This document shows, piece by piece, positions 35,572 through 45,211 of a stretch of DNA of 64,000 nt. The notes beneath the pieces are model-generated. The model was not told the origin of the DNA and ran no database searches. It worked only from the letters and a program-made list of their open reading frames with translations. Location: the NCBI GenBank assembly GCA_051418075.1, contig JBPRGG010000041.1, positions 62,001 to 126,000 of the forward strand, given 5' to 3'. The stretch comes from JBPRGG01 sp051418075. Its GTDB lineage: Bacteria; Bacteroidota; Bacteroidia; Cytophagales; Cyclobacteriaceae. Each line of letters opens with the position of its first letter. The first letter of the stretch is position 1. Position numbers and translations under genes: made by a program.

Positions 35572-36651
35572 ATGTTTATGGATACAGCATCATTGGAAAA
35601 ATTTTCAACAGAACTTGATCCCCTGGTTTGGAATTTGATTCTATTAGCTTCTGGCATTACTTTGGGATTGATTATAAAATTTATTGTTTTCAAGATTATT
35701 AAGGTAACTCGTTTTAGAGATGATCGACTGATCGCTGACTCATTTATCAAACATGAATATATTCCCTTTAATTTCTTTGTGCCTCTGCTAGTACTTTCAA
35801 TTATTTTTAACCTTTTCATATTCAGTGAGGCTGTGGATGCGACTTTATCCAAAGCCCTTAGGATATTCATGATAATTTCCTTCAGTTGGGTGCTGATCAG
35901 GGTAGTAAATGTTTTTGAAGACCTGGTAGAGGCGACTTTTGACCTGAGTAAAGAGGATAATATCAGGGAAAGAAAAATAAGGACTCAGCTTCAATATATT
36001 CGGAGGATCATTATTATGATAATTTTCGTGATTGCCGTTTCAGTTATTTTGTTAAGTTTTGATAGTGTAAAGCAGCTCGGGGCAGGTTTATTGACATCTG
36101 CAGGTATTGCTGGTGTAATTATTGGTTTTGCCGCTCAACGTTCGCTGGCAATGTTTTTAGCTGGTTTTCAAATTGCTTTTACCCAGCCTATCCGGATAGA
36201 CGATGTATTGGTGGTAGAGGGAGAATGGGGCCGGGTGGAAGAGATCACCTTTACTTATGTAGTGCTCAGGATCTGGGATCAACGGCGGCTGATACTTCCC
36301 ATCAACTATTTTATAGAGAAGCCATTCCAGAACTGGACCAGGATATCAGCCGATATTTTGGGTACAGTATATATCTATGCTGATTACACTATTCCTTTGG
36401 AAAAATTACGAAAAGCTTTGACCGGCATATTGAAAAAAAATGAAAAATGGGATGGCCGGGTGAATGTGCTTCAGGTAACAGATGCTACCGAAAAGACAGT
36501 TCAGATAAGGGCTCTTATGAGTGCCAGAAATTCTTCTGATGCCTGGGATTTGCGGTGTTTTGTCCGGGAAGAGTTGCTTACCTATATCCAACAGCATCAT
36601 CCGGAAAGTTTGCCCAGGTTCAGGGGGGAATGGGAGAAGAAAAAAGAGTGA
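35572..36651 (+). CDS. MscS-family mechanosensitive channel
   Basis: A 359-residue inner-membrane protein. Four or so hydrophobic segments, then the pore-lining helix and vestibule: GAGLLTSAGIAGVIIGFAAQRSLAMFLAG, AFTQPIRIDDVLVVEGEWG, VEEITFTYVVLRIWDQRRLILPINYF. The beta-domain pattern (IRIDDVLVV...G.VEEI...) is typical of MscS. The filter/pore helix lacks the classic Ala/Gly packing beyond AGIAG and GFAAQ. It probably protects against hypo-osmotic shock. Likely co-transcribed with the upstream Crp-like regulator. Confidence 0.9.
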   Translation: MFMDTASLEKFSTELDPLVWNLILLASGITLGLIIKFIVFKIIKVTRFRDDRLIADSFIKHEYIPFNFFVPLLVLSIIFNLFIFSEAVDATLSKALRIFMIISFSWVLIRVVNVFEDLVEATFDLSKEDNIRERKIRTQLQYIRRIIIMIIFVIAVSVILLSFDSVKQLGAGLLTSAGIAGVIIGFAAQRSLAMFLAGFQIAFTQPIRIDDVLVVEGEWGRVEEITFTYVVLRIWDQRRLILPINYFIEKPFQNWTRISADILGTVYIYADYTIPLEKLRKALTGILKKNEKWDGRVNVLQVTDATEKTVQIRALMSARNSSDAWDLRCFVREELLTYIQQHHPESLPRFRGEWEKKKE

Positions 36652-36750
36652 TATAAAAAAAGATAAGAGAGAAACAGCGAACAACCAAACAGTCATCTAA
36701 GTGAATTCTACTACACATTTCATTTGATCAAATATTGTCTGGATATAAAG

Positions 36751-36793
36751 AAAGCCCCAAACAACATTCAGTAATACATGTTATTTGGGGCTT
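36751..36793 (-). terminator. Rho-independent terminator of wzc
   Basis: The arms AAGCCCCAAA and TTTGGGGCTT are perfectly complementary, with ACAT/ATGT extension. On the minus strand the hairpin is followed by TCTTTAT. It ends the wza-wzc transcript 20 nt after the stop. Confidence 0.8.
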
Positions 36794-36812
36794 GAAAAAT
36801 TACTAAAAGAAT

Positions 36813-39125
36813 TTAACTTGCTGGAGTAGCAAGATGGTTGCTATCTTTTGTTTTTTTCTTTCTTTTGTTATAATACCCTTTCCCATAACCATAGCCATAC
36901 GCCGTATGCTTACTCGTAAAGTCATTATAAACTATTGATATATTACGTTGATTCAGTTTATTGTTATGAATAATTTCCATGGAAGATTGTAAAGCACTTT
37001 TCTTTGTATGATTTTCTCTGACAATAATAAAAGTATGATCAACATAGGAAATTAGCTCAAATGCATCTGAGAAGAATCCTATAGGAGGAGTATCCACAAT
37101 GATATAATCAAATTGTTCTCTTAATTCAACCAACAATTGCTTCATTCTTTCATTGATCAACAATTCTCCAGGGTTAGGAGGAAAAACACCAGCTTTTATA
37201 AAGAATAGATTCTGATTACTTCCAGGCTTTATGATAGTTTCAATAGGTGCAGCTCCGGTAAGATAATTTGTCAAACCATTTTCCCTGTCACTACTGTTCT
37301 TGTAAGTGTAAGATTTATCTTCTTTCCTTAAGTCAGCATCTATCCAAACAACCTTTTTGTCAGCCAAAGAAAGAGTTAAGGCCATATTGACAGAGCAAAA
37401 GCTTTTACCATCTCCGCTTATTGAAGAAGAAAATAATAAAACCTGAGTGGGTTGTTTTAAAAATTTCAGGTTGGTTCTAAAAGAACGGAACGATTCAAAG
37501 CTTGGATTACGGTAAGAATCCTTGTTTGTTTTACTCTGTCTTACTATAGATCCTACTATTGGCAGTCTGGTAATATTCTTTACTTCTTCTTTCGAATGTA
37601 CAATATTGCTCATCACATCAATTAGATAAATGATGCCTGCAGGTAATAGTAATGCAAGCAGAATAGCCAATATATATATTGAAAGCGAACTGGAAGAAAC
37701 TAAACCTATTACCATAGGATGGTTAATAATCTCGTAATCAGATTCAATTGCTGCGAATTGTATTCCTGCTTCAAGCCTTTTCTGCATTAAAAGAAGGTAA
37801 ATCTCTTCACTGGCCCTGTAGTCTCTCTCAATCACTTTTAATTGTCTTTCTGCTTCAGGCATTTGTCTCAAAGAGGATGAGAATAGGTTAATCCTGTTGT
37901 CTAGATCTTTAAGTCTGATATCATTGGTAGCTTTCAGATTTTCCACATTGTTCAAAATATTCTCTTTAAGATCAGCAATAGTTTGCTGTTTCTCTTGAAC
38001 CAAAGGGTTTTTTCCTTTTTTATCAGACATTAATAACTTTACATCAAGTTGAAGATTGACTAACCTTCGTATCAAATCATTAAGTATGTTATCCTGAACA
38101 CCCATTGAGGAAGGAACTACTAGTTCATCAACATCTTGTTTGCTTAATGATCCTATCAAATAATTATAATATTGATTAGACAATTGGATATTGGCTTTCT
38201 CCTGCTCAAGTTGCTTAATGTTGCTGTAAAGTTGATTACTTTCAAGCGTAGGATCTACCGATGAATTATTATATTTAAATTGCTTAATCTCTCCTTCTAT
38301 CAATTGTAAAGAATCAGTGTTTTCAGCCAACTGCTGATCAATAAATTTGACTGTCTTATCAGAATAAGCTCTTTTATTATTAATATCATGAGCGATGATC
38401 TTTTCAACTAATTTGTTTACAAAATCCAGTTCTTTCTGCTCATTGGATCCGATCACACTAATCTCCAACATAGATGACTCTTCCTTAACCGGTAGAATGG
38501 AAAGTTTACCTTGATATCTACTTACCAGGCTGTTCAGTCTATTAATCTTAATAAGAACATTTCGGTATTCATCTAAATTTTCAGTGTTGACTAGTTCTAT
38601 ACTGAAAATAAAATTGCTGATTTTAGAATCTTCCCCAAAATTCAGGGTAAATTTCTCATCCTGAACATATAAATTGTAGGATTTATTATTTATTATTTCG
38701 CATTCCCAATATTCTCCGTAGGGTATATTAGTAGAATTGGCATCAATATTCAGTCTGATTGGCGAATCCTTATATAGTTCAATATTTTCAAGTGGACTAG
38801 GAATGTAATAATCAACTGCAAAATCCAACTCCCTAATGGTAGATAAGATTAATGGATAGGATGTCAGTTTCACAATTTCATCAGCCATACTTCCTCCCCC
38901 ACCGGCACTACCAAAAAACAGATCCATGGGACTATTTGAATGATCTTTTTTGATTGCCATGGTAGTTTGAACCTGATACTTCGGCAGAGAAAATTGATTA
39001 TAATAAAAGGCTGCAACCAGGAAAATCACTAAAAATGATACAAAAATGTACCATTTTTTAAGTAGCCTTTCAGCAAAAAGCTTATAGTCAAAGCTAGAGG
39101 CATTATTTTGTGGATTTAATTTCAT
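36813..39125 (-). CDS. wzc: Polysaccharide co-polymerase / tyrosine autokinase (Wzc-type)
   Basis: A 770-residue inner-membrane protein controlling chain length and export. Order: N-terminal TM helix (about 25-45), Wzz-type periplasmic domain with long coiled coil, second TM (about 485-505), then a cytosolic BY-kinase domain with Walker A (SISGDGKSFCSVN, about 570), Walker A' (WIDADLRK, about 597), Walker B (YIIVDTPPIG, about 677) and a Tyr-rich C-terminal cluster (YGYGYGKGYY). The start is taken as ATG 39125; an upstream TTG at 39134 would overlap the wza stop. Five-bp gap to wza. Works with Wza and Wzx/Wzy of the divergent operon. Confidence 0.93.
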   Translation of the reverse strand: MKLNPQNNASSFDYKLFAERLLKKWYIFVSFLVIFLVAAFYYNQFSLPKYQVQTTMAIKKDHSNSPMDLFFGSAGGGGSMADEIVKLTSYPLILSTIRELDFAVDYYIPSPLENIELYKDSPIRLNIDANSTNIPYGEYWECEIINNKSYNLYVQDEKFTLNFGEDSKISNFIFSIELVNTENLDEYRNVLIKINRLNSLVSRYQGKLSILPVKEESSMLEISVIGSNEQKELDFVNKLVEKIIAHDINNKRAYSDKTVKFIDQQLAENTDSLQLIEGEIKQFKYNNSSVDPTLESNQLYSNIKQLEQEKANIQLSNQYYNYLIGSLSKQDVDELVVPSSMGVQDNILNDLIRRLVNLQLDVKLLMSDKKGKNPLVQEKQQTIADLKENILNNVENLKATNDIRLKDLDNRINLFSSSLRQMPEAERQLKVIERDYRASEEIYLLLMQKRLEAGIQFAAIESDYEIINHPMVIGLVSSSSLSIYILAILLALLLPAGIIYLIDVMSNIVHSKEEVKNITRLPIVGSIVRQSKTNKDSYRNPSFESFRSFRTNLKFLKQPTQVLLFSSSISGDGKSFCSVNMALTLSLADKKVVWIDADLRKEDKSYTYKNSSDRENGLTNYLTGAAPIETIIKPGSNQNLFFIKAGVFPPNPGELLINERMKQLLVELREQFDYIIVDTPPIGFFSDAFELISYVDHTFIIVRENHTKKSALQSSMEIIHNNKLNQRNISIVYNDFTSKHTAYGYGYGKGYYNKRKKKTKDSNHLATPAS

Positions 39126-39130
39126 AATTA

Positions 39131-39898
39131 TCAATCTCTAGTTATATTAATAAAAAACCAAGTAAATGAGGATAATAATCCAAATGCAGTAGAAATTAAC
39201 CAAACCTGGTTTTCTCTTACTGATCTGGCTGCCAATGGATCAACTAATATTAAGTCATTTGATTGGATAAAGAAATCTTCATCTCCAAGAATATCGGCTT
39301 CCAACAAATTGATCTTCTTAATATTTGAAGTTCCATTTAAACTTTTTCTCACCAATTTTATTTCCTTTCGATCTGCATATACACTTAAATCACCAGCCAG
39401 TCCTATAGCTTCAAATATGGTTAATCTGTCACCAACTACCATATAATGACCCGGATTATTAACTTCTCCTAATATAGTAAACTCAAAAGGTGTTTGTAAA
39501 GTAATTCTAACAAGCGGTAATTGCAAATAATCTTCTAACAATGTTTTAATTTTATCCTGGGCTTGATTAATGGTCAGGCCATCAACTTTTACTTTACCAA
39601 TGGCAGGCAATTCAACATACCCTGCGGTATCTATTTTAAATAAATTAACATTGTTTTGACTTGACCCAGGTTCAGTGGATCCATTTCCTCCACCCCGAAA
39701 TATATCAAATTGCCCGGGAGTTAAGCTGAAAATACTTACCGCTATTAAGTCCTTGGGTTTTAATATATACTCCCGCTCTTCCAACAAATAACTATTATAA
39801 GTATCAGTGACATCTGATTGGAGGTAAATTAATTTTTTTCTGGGCACGCAACTTACTATAATAATAAGTAAAATGATCCAAACAAATTTTAGTTTCAT
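39131..39898 (-). CDS. wza: Polysaccharide export outer-membrane lipoprotein (Wza-type)
   Basis: A 255-residue lipoprotein: signal peptide with lipobox IVSC (acylated C17), then Poly_export domain (LKPKDLIAVSIFS, YVELPAIGKVKVDGLTINQAQDKI) and SLBB domain (FTILGEVNNPGHYMV, LTIFEAIGLAGDLS). Shorter than E. coli Wza (379 residues), as usual in Bacteroidota. It ends with a hydrophobic helix (VWLISTAFGLLSSFTWFFI) that probably spans the outer membrane. First gene of the leftward unit wza-wzc. Confidence 0.93.
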   Translation of the reverse strand: MKLKFVWIILLIIIVSCVPRKKLIYLQSDVTDTYNSYLLEEREYILKPKDLIAVSIFSLTPGQFDIFRGGGNGSTEPGSSQNNVNLFKIDTAGYVELPAIGKVKVDGLTINQAQDKIKTLLEDYLQLPLVRITLQTPFEFTILGEVNNPGHYMVVGDRLTIFEAIGLAGDLSVYADRKEIKLVRKSLNGTSNIKKINLLEADILGDEDFFIQSNDLILVDPLAARSVRENQVWLISTAFGLLSSFTWFFINITRD

Positions 39899-40817
39899 AG
39901 ATTAATTCAATATATTATAAATATTATTCAAAACACAAATCTAATAATTTAATTATTCAAATAAAAATTTTTTTTTTTCTAATATTGAGTTGGTTGATAT
40001 GAACTATGAGGAATAATACTGTAAATTAGTGAATAATAATTACATAATTAATATTCGTTCGTTATTATTGTGTTAAAACCAATTTAAATTAATTCATTTA
40101 TTCTGAATCCTATCCATTATTTTATACACGCAGGTATTAAAATTCCGGAAAGATGTACTAGCTCTATGTGTTTGATCCATATAATCATTGTAAGAATGGC
40201 TCTGCATTTAGAATCTACAATTATTGGTGGAAATTTGATACAATTTAATTATAGGGTAAAATGATGTTCCTTTAAAGTATAGTAAACTGACTTGGTTCAT
40301 AATGGTTGCAAGATAGCAATTGAAATTTGATCTTATCATGAAACATTTCATCAAGTTTTATATTTACAATAATTATAAGTTAAAGTTTATTTATTGGATC
40401 TGTAAACTCGATAATTAAAGTCTTTAGCAATGAATTATTCATTTTAAGTATTGATTTTCAGTCTTTTTACTTTTTTTCATTATTATTTTATTCAAACTTT
40501 ACCTATAGATGTGATATTTTTTATAAAAATAATTATACCACAATTTTTTTTATTGGAATTAATTGTATAATTTTGAAATAAAATTGGGTTAATCGAATAT
40601 TAGTATGAATTTATACCATACATTTTTTATTTGTTACTTATTTTTTCGATTATAATTCCAATATAAAAAGATAAAAAGTGATTCTTTGACCAATATAATT
40701 TTTAAAGAGACCTGATTTTATAAAACAATATTCGCTATACAAATTAAAAGCGGATTAAAATTTGGAATAAATAATATAATTATATTTATAAATTATTAGA
40801 ATATTCAATTAAAGACT
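39899..40817. other. Divergent spacer of exopolysaccharide locus
   Basis: A 919-bp non-coding region with strikingly high A+T and a 12-T tract near 39968-39979. It separates wza-wzc from the rightward capsule operon. No ORF, tRNA or known RNA family is recognised. A TAATTTTG box at 40568-40575 matches the Bacteroidota -7 pattern (TAnnTTTG) but lacks a properly spaced -33 element, so no promoter is asserted. Confidence 0.55.
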
Positions 40818-42239
40818 ATGAACTACATATACCGATTCTTGTTGAGAGATGACATAATGAACATTTTTTTCTTGATTTTTGCGATAGTAGATTCTATCTT
40901 TTTGATCATAGTTATTCAACAAATTGACACTAATTTTTTACTATTAGATGATTTTTCTACTCAGGTAAAAATATTATTGTCATTAATACTGGTAATGTGT
41001 TGGATTCTGGCAGTATTTATTGTGGCCATTGTTCAAAAATCTAATTTAAATAGATTTAGAAATTACATGAGAGCTTTAGGGATAGCTGGTATTATTTATG
41101 GTATCGGTTTGGTCCCCTTGATTCTGCTAAATGAATATACTCAAATTACTTTTATACAAACCATTCTGATTTACCTTACTTCATTCTTCTTTTATCAGGC
41201 TAATCGAATGGGCTTTTTTATTACATATAAAATAATACATAATGTTATTATTAAGAAAAAGTCATTCATTGTAATTGGGTACACAAACAACACCAGGAAG
41301 TTAATGAATATATTTTCAGATTCGAGTGTATTTGTAAGGAACTTTCATGGGATCTTTGATTCCAGATCTAATATGATGGATGATTTATCCTTTTATCATT
41401 TAGGTGAATTAGATCAGGTTAAAGAGTATTGTCTTAAGAATAAAATAGACGAAATATATTATACCCTCCCAAATCACAGAGAATATCTGAATGAATTGAG
41501 AAAATTTGCTGATGAAAACTTTATCTTTTTAGGTATCATTCCAGATCTGGACCTTGATGACAAGGATTTTAGTTTAAAGACGCAAATTATTGATCATCGT
41601 GGCATTCCCGTATTATCTTATGAACGTTCTCCACTCTCTTACCAGGTAAATAGATTTGCTAAAAGAAGTCTTGATTTAATTGTTTCTTCAATTGCCCTGT
41701 TAATTCTAGCTCCTACCCTGTTTCCGATTGTGGCTTTATTAATAAAGTTGGAATCAAATGGGCCTGTGTTCTTTAAACAACTAAGAACTGGAAAAAATTG
41801 TCAACCATTCTGGTGCTTCAAGTTTAGGACTATGCAGGTAAACATAGAATCTGATAATAAACAAGCCACTAAAAACGACAGTAGAATAACCAAAATAGGT
41901 TCTTTTCTAAGAAAAACCTCTATTGATGAATTACCTCAGTTCTTTAATGTGCTGATTGGTGATATGTCTGTAGTAGGCCCACGTCCTCATATGCTGCTTC
42001 ATACTGATCATTATTCATCTGTAATATCTTCATTTAAAATAAGGCACTCCATAGAGGCTGGTATAACTGGTTATGCCCAGGTTAATGGTTTAAGGGGCGA
42101 AACCAAAGAACTCTCTTTGATGGAAAGAAGGGTGGAGTATGATAAATGGTATCTTGAGAACTGGAGTTTGCTTCTTGATATCCGCATTATCTTACTCACA
42201 TTCCTTAACATCTTCAAAGGAGAAAAAACAGCTTATTAA
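40818..42239 (+). CDS. Undecaprenyl-phosphate sugar phosphotransferase (initiating PGT)
   Basis: A 473-residue polyprenyl-phosphate hexose-1-phosphate transferase, the first committed step of repeat-unit assembly. It has four N-terminal TM helices (about 15-130), a CoA-binding/Rossmann-like middle (about 145-260), then the catalytic Bac_transf domain (about 280-470): KRSLDLIVSS, KQLRTGKNCQPFWCFKFRTM, SFLRKTSIDELPQFFNVLIGDMSVVGPRPH. The DELPQ and SVVGPRP blocks are characteristic of the family. First gene of the rightward operon. Sugar donor not determined. Confidence 0.94.
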   Translation: MNYIYRFLLRDDIMNIFFLIFAIVDSIFLIIVIQQIDTNFLLLDDFSTQVKILLSLILVMCWILAVFIVAIVQKSNLNRFRNYMRALGIAGIIYGIGLVPLILLNEYTQITFIQTILIYLTSFFFYQANRMGFFITYKIIHNVIIKKKSFIVIGYTNNTRKLMNIFSDSSVFVRNFHGIFDSRSNMMDDLSFYHLGELDQVKEYCLKNKIDEIYYTLPNHREYLNELRKFADENFIFLGIIPDLDLDDKDFSLKTQIIDHRGIPVLSYERSPLSYQVNRFAKRSLDLIVSSIALLILAPTLFPIVALLIKLESNGPVFFKQLRTGKNCQPFWCFKFRTMQVNIESDNKQATKNDSRITKIGSFLRKTSIDELPQFFNVLIGDMSVVGPRPHMLLHTDHYSSVISSFKIRHSIEAGITGYAQVNGLRGETKELSLMERRVEYDKWYLENWSLLLDIRIILLTFLNIFKGEKTAY

Positions 42240-42263
42240 TTATTATTTTACATTAGCATAAGA

Positions 42264-43583
42264 ATGAAAATACTGGTTTACGGTATAAATTATCATCCTG
42301 AATTAACCGGGATTGGCAAATATACTACAGAAATGTGTGAATGGTTTGCTGATAATGGACATGAAGTAGAAATGATAACTGCCATGCCTTATTATCCAGA
42401 ATGGAAAATTAATCATGACTATAGGAATAAAGGATGGTATTCAGAAAAAATCAGAAATATTAAAGTATTCAGATCACCATTTTATATACCAAAAAAAGTA
42501 AATGGCTTTTCACGCATTTTACATGAGTTTTCCTTTTTATTGAGTTCATCTGTTCATTGGATCAGGTTTTTTTTTAAACCAGCCCGAGACATCGTTATTA
42601 GCATATATCCTCCTTTGCCCATAGGTTTTTTACCAGTCATTTATAAAAAGATTAAGAAGACACCTTTCGTATTTCATATACAAGATCTTCAAGTTGATGC
42701 CGCTAAGGAATTAAAAATCATTAGACAAAAGGCATTGCTTAATCTTCTTGAGTGGCAGGAAAAGTATTTCATTAATCACGCAGATCTGGTGACAACTATC
42801 AGTGAAGGTATGAAACAAAAAATTATTCAAAAGGGCTTGAAAAATAGTGAGATCACATTATTCCCCAATTGGGTAGATACAAAAAGTCTTCAACCGATGC
42901 CGGAAATGCAAGATAGCTTAAAGGAGAAATATGGTTTTACGCCTGATGATAAAGTAGTGCTTTATAGTGGCAATATTGGGGAAAAACAAGGTTTAGATGG
43001 TGTACTAGAGGCTGCACGAATTATTCAAAACAAGCAATCTTCTCCTATTAAATTTTTGATTGTTGGAGAAGGTGCTACCAAGCAAAAGCTTATTCAAAGA
43101 AGTAAGGATTTAAAACTGGATAATATTAAATTCGGCAATTTAGTACCAAAACAGGAATTACCTTTTCTGTTAAATATGGCAGATCTGCATTTAATTTTGC
43201 AAAAAAAGGGAGCTTCAGACCTCTTTATGCCTTCAAAACTGTGGAACATTTTATCCTGCGGAGGATTGGTCGTAGTAGCTGCTGATAAGCCTACCAACTT
43301 GCGCAAATTAATAGATTATAATGAAATTGGCTTGTCAATAAATGCTGAGGATCCGGTTTCATTATCTCAAACCATTTATGATCACCTTTTAATACAGGAA
43401 AACAGTGATAAAATATTAACATTAAAAAATAATGCTGTAAAATTCTCTCAAAAAAATTGCGATATAAACCATATTATGCTTGATTTTGAGCAAAAACTTT
43501 ATGAATTATCTAATCAGGGTAGTAAACCAAAAGTTGAGCTTTCAAAAATAAGCACTAAAGACTCCTATATTTTGACAAAATAG
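42264..43583 (+). CDS. Glycosyltransferase family 4, WcaI-like
   Basis: A 439-residue GT-B enzyme. Seen: N-terminal MKILVYGINYHPELTGIGKYTTEMC, typical of WcaI (colanic acid) homologues; GlcNAc/fucose-type donor domain with VVLYSGNIGEKQGLDGVLEAA (about 230), and the ASDLFMPSKLWNILSCGG catalytic end (about 318-335). Twenty-five bp after the PGT gene. Donor and acceptor sugars are not known. Confidence 0.9.
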   Translation: MKILVYGINYHPELTGIGKYTTEMCEWFADNGHEVEMITAMPYYPEWKINHDYRNKGWYSEKIRNIKVFRSPFYIPKKVNGFSRILHEFSFLLSSSVHWIRFFFKPARDIVISIYPPLPIGFLPVIYKKIKKTPFVFHIQDLQVDAAKELKIIRQKALLNLLEWQEKYFINHADLVTTISEGMKQKIIQKGLKNSEITLFPNWVDTKSLQPMPEMQDSLKEKYGFTPDDKVVLYSGNIGEKQGLDGVLEAARIIQNKQSSPIKFLIVGEGATKQKLIQRSKDLKLDNIKFGNLVPKQELPFLLNMADLHLILQKKGASDLFMPSKLWNILSCGGLVVVAADKPTNLRKLIDYNEIGLSINAEDPVSLSQTIYDHLLIQENSDKILTLKNNAVKFSQKNCDINHIMLDFEQKLYELSNQGSKPKVELSKISTKDSYILTK

Positions 43584-43621
43584 ATAAAAACAATTCATAA
43601 TAGGCAAAATAATCAACTTCA

Positions 43622-45202
43622 ATGAAAAAGAATCAGTGGGTCTTCAATAAAATAATTGGTGATAAGATCAACGGATCATATTCTCCTACTTTATTGATCA
43701 ATTCATTAATTTTTTTATTCCTGCTCTTCATCTTTATTTTGACATTCATGTATAGCATGGAAACCAAGATTGATCATGACGAACATCAATATATTGCAGC
43801 TGCTAAAATTACATCTACTGATGGTCTAATACCTTATAAGGATTACCGTTTCTTCCACATGCCTTATTCTATTTTTATCAATGCTTTTATTTTCCAATTT
43901 ACTGACCATCTTTTAATTGGCGCACGAACGTTAAATGCAGTTTCTTTTTTTCTGATCCTGGTCATACTATTCTTTACCACATTTCGTGCCTTTGATCAAC
44001 AGCCTATAATTTTTAGATTATTAGCTGCTTCAGCTGCTGTATTATTACTTTCATTTAACCCCGTGGTAAAACATGCGATGGGAAAATCCTGGACATTTGA
44101 TTTGCCACTGATGTTAACTTTAGGATCATTTCTATTAATAGTTAAAACAGAATCATTAAAAAGATATCCACTTTATAGCTTTATAAGCGGTTTATTGATA
44201 GCTGTTGCATTTGGTATACGTTTACAGTTCGCATTTTTAGGGGTTCCAATCTTTCTGTTTTTGCTGATAATGAGCTATAAAGGCAAGTTTCAATTCAACT
44301 TTAAACCCATTATTCATTTTATTATTGGAGCTGTGTTAGGGTTAACTCCCTTAATAATCTTAATATCTATAAGTCCTGATAAATTCCTATTTGATATTTA
44401 CATGTATCATGCAGTTTTGGATGCCCAATTCTTTGCAGAAGGATTGAACCTTTTTCAGCGAATAGATAAGGTTATTGAAATATTACTGGATCAAAGTAAT
44501 TTTCTGATTATATTACTGGCTATAATTTATCTGGGAGCTGGCACTTATTTTCAGTTGTTCAATCCTGAAAAAATACCCAGCCGGCTATATGCAGTATTTT
44601 TGCTGGTACCCTTCTTAATATTTATCGCTGTAGGTAAAATAGTACTCTATCAGTACCTCTATCCATTAATGGTTTTTTTGATGATTGGAACAATTTTTGG
44701 AATGTCCTATATCACAAAAAACCAAAAATATTCTGTTGTAACATTAATAGTTTTTGCTTTTTTTAGTACGCTGGCCAATGGTTATTTTCCATTTAAAAAC
44801 TTGACCAAAGTTGATCAGTGGGAGGCTAGTAATTATAATCAATCCAGCCATAAAATAGCAGAGTTATGTGGAGATGCTAAAATACTCACACTTTCCCCTG
44901 GAATGGTATTGGAAAGTAAAAGAATAAAAATTTATAAAGAATTTGTCACTACTCCTTTCCTCTGGCGTTCGTCTCATTTGGTTCCAGATGAGTTAAGAAA
45001 AGAATTAAACATAGTTTCACCAGACAATTTAATGGATTTTCTTATCCAGGATCCTCCAAAGGCAATACTTGTAGGATTTGAGCCTAAAGATATAGAAATG
45101 CCATTTGTAGAGTATGCAAAAGAGAATAATTATACTGAAATGCAGTTTCTTGAAGGAATATTGTATCTTCAAAATCCCAAAATAAGCTTCAATCAATATT
45201 AA
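43622..45202 (+). CDS. GT-C type polytopic membrane glycosyltransferase (paralogue A)
   Basis: A 526-residue inner-membrane protein with about ten TM helices. The first outward loop carries KIDHDEHQYIAAAK, an acidic motif like the catalytic Asp loop of GT39/GT83-type GT-C enzymes that use polyprenyl-phosphate sugars. Conserved blocks shared with the protein at 59448 include PYKDYRFFHMPYS, KSWTFDLPLML, LTLSPGMVLES, and YKEFVTTPFLWRSSH. A soluble C-terminal domain of about 130 residues follows the last helix. It may add a side branch to the polymer on the periplasmic side; this is inference from the fold. Confidence 0.75.
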   Translation: MKKNQWVFNKIIGDKINGSYSPTLLINSLIFLFLLFIFILTFMYSMETKIDHDEHQYIAAAKITSTDGLIPYKDYRFFHMPYSIFINAFIFQFTDHLLIGARTLNAVSFFLILVILFFTTFRAFDQQPIIFRLLAASAAVLLLSFNPVVKHAMGKSWTFDLPLMLTLGSFLLIVKTESLKRYPLYSFISGLLIAVAFGIRLQFAFLGVPIFLFLLIMSYKGKFQFNFKPIIHFIIGAVLGLTPLIILISISPDKFLFDIYMYHAVLDAQFFAEGLNLFQRIDKVIEILLDQSNFLIILLAIIYLGAGTYFQLFNPEKIPSRLYAVFLLVPFLIFIAVGKIVLYQYLYPLMVFLMIGTIFGMSYITKNQKYSVVTLIVFAFFSTLANGYFPFKNLTKVDQWEASNYNQSSHKIAELCGDAKILTLSPGMVLESKRIKIYKEFVTTPFLWRSSHLVPDELRKELNIVSPDNLMDFLIQDPPKAILVGFEPKDIEMPFVEYAKENNYTEMQFLEGILYLQNPKISFNQY

Positions 45203-45211
45203 ACTGTTTTA

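Noticed and set aside
39126..39134. TTG start of wzc overlapping the wza stop
   Set aside because: ATG 39125 three codons later gives a more usual N-terminus (MKLNPQ) and a normal 5-bp gap.
40552..40580. Candidate Bacteroidota promoter with TAATTTTG box
   Set aside because: The nearest TTG that could serve as -33 element is only 12 bp upstream; required spacing is about 19-23 bp. AT-rich DNA produces such boxes by chance.
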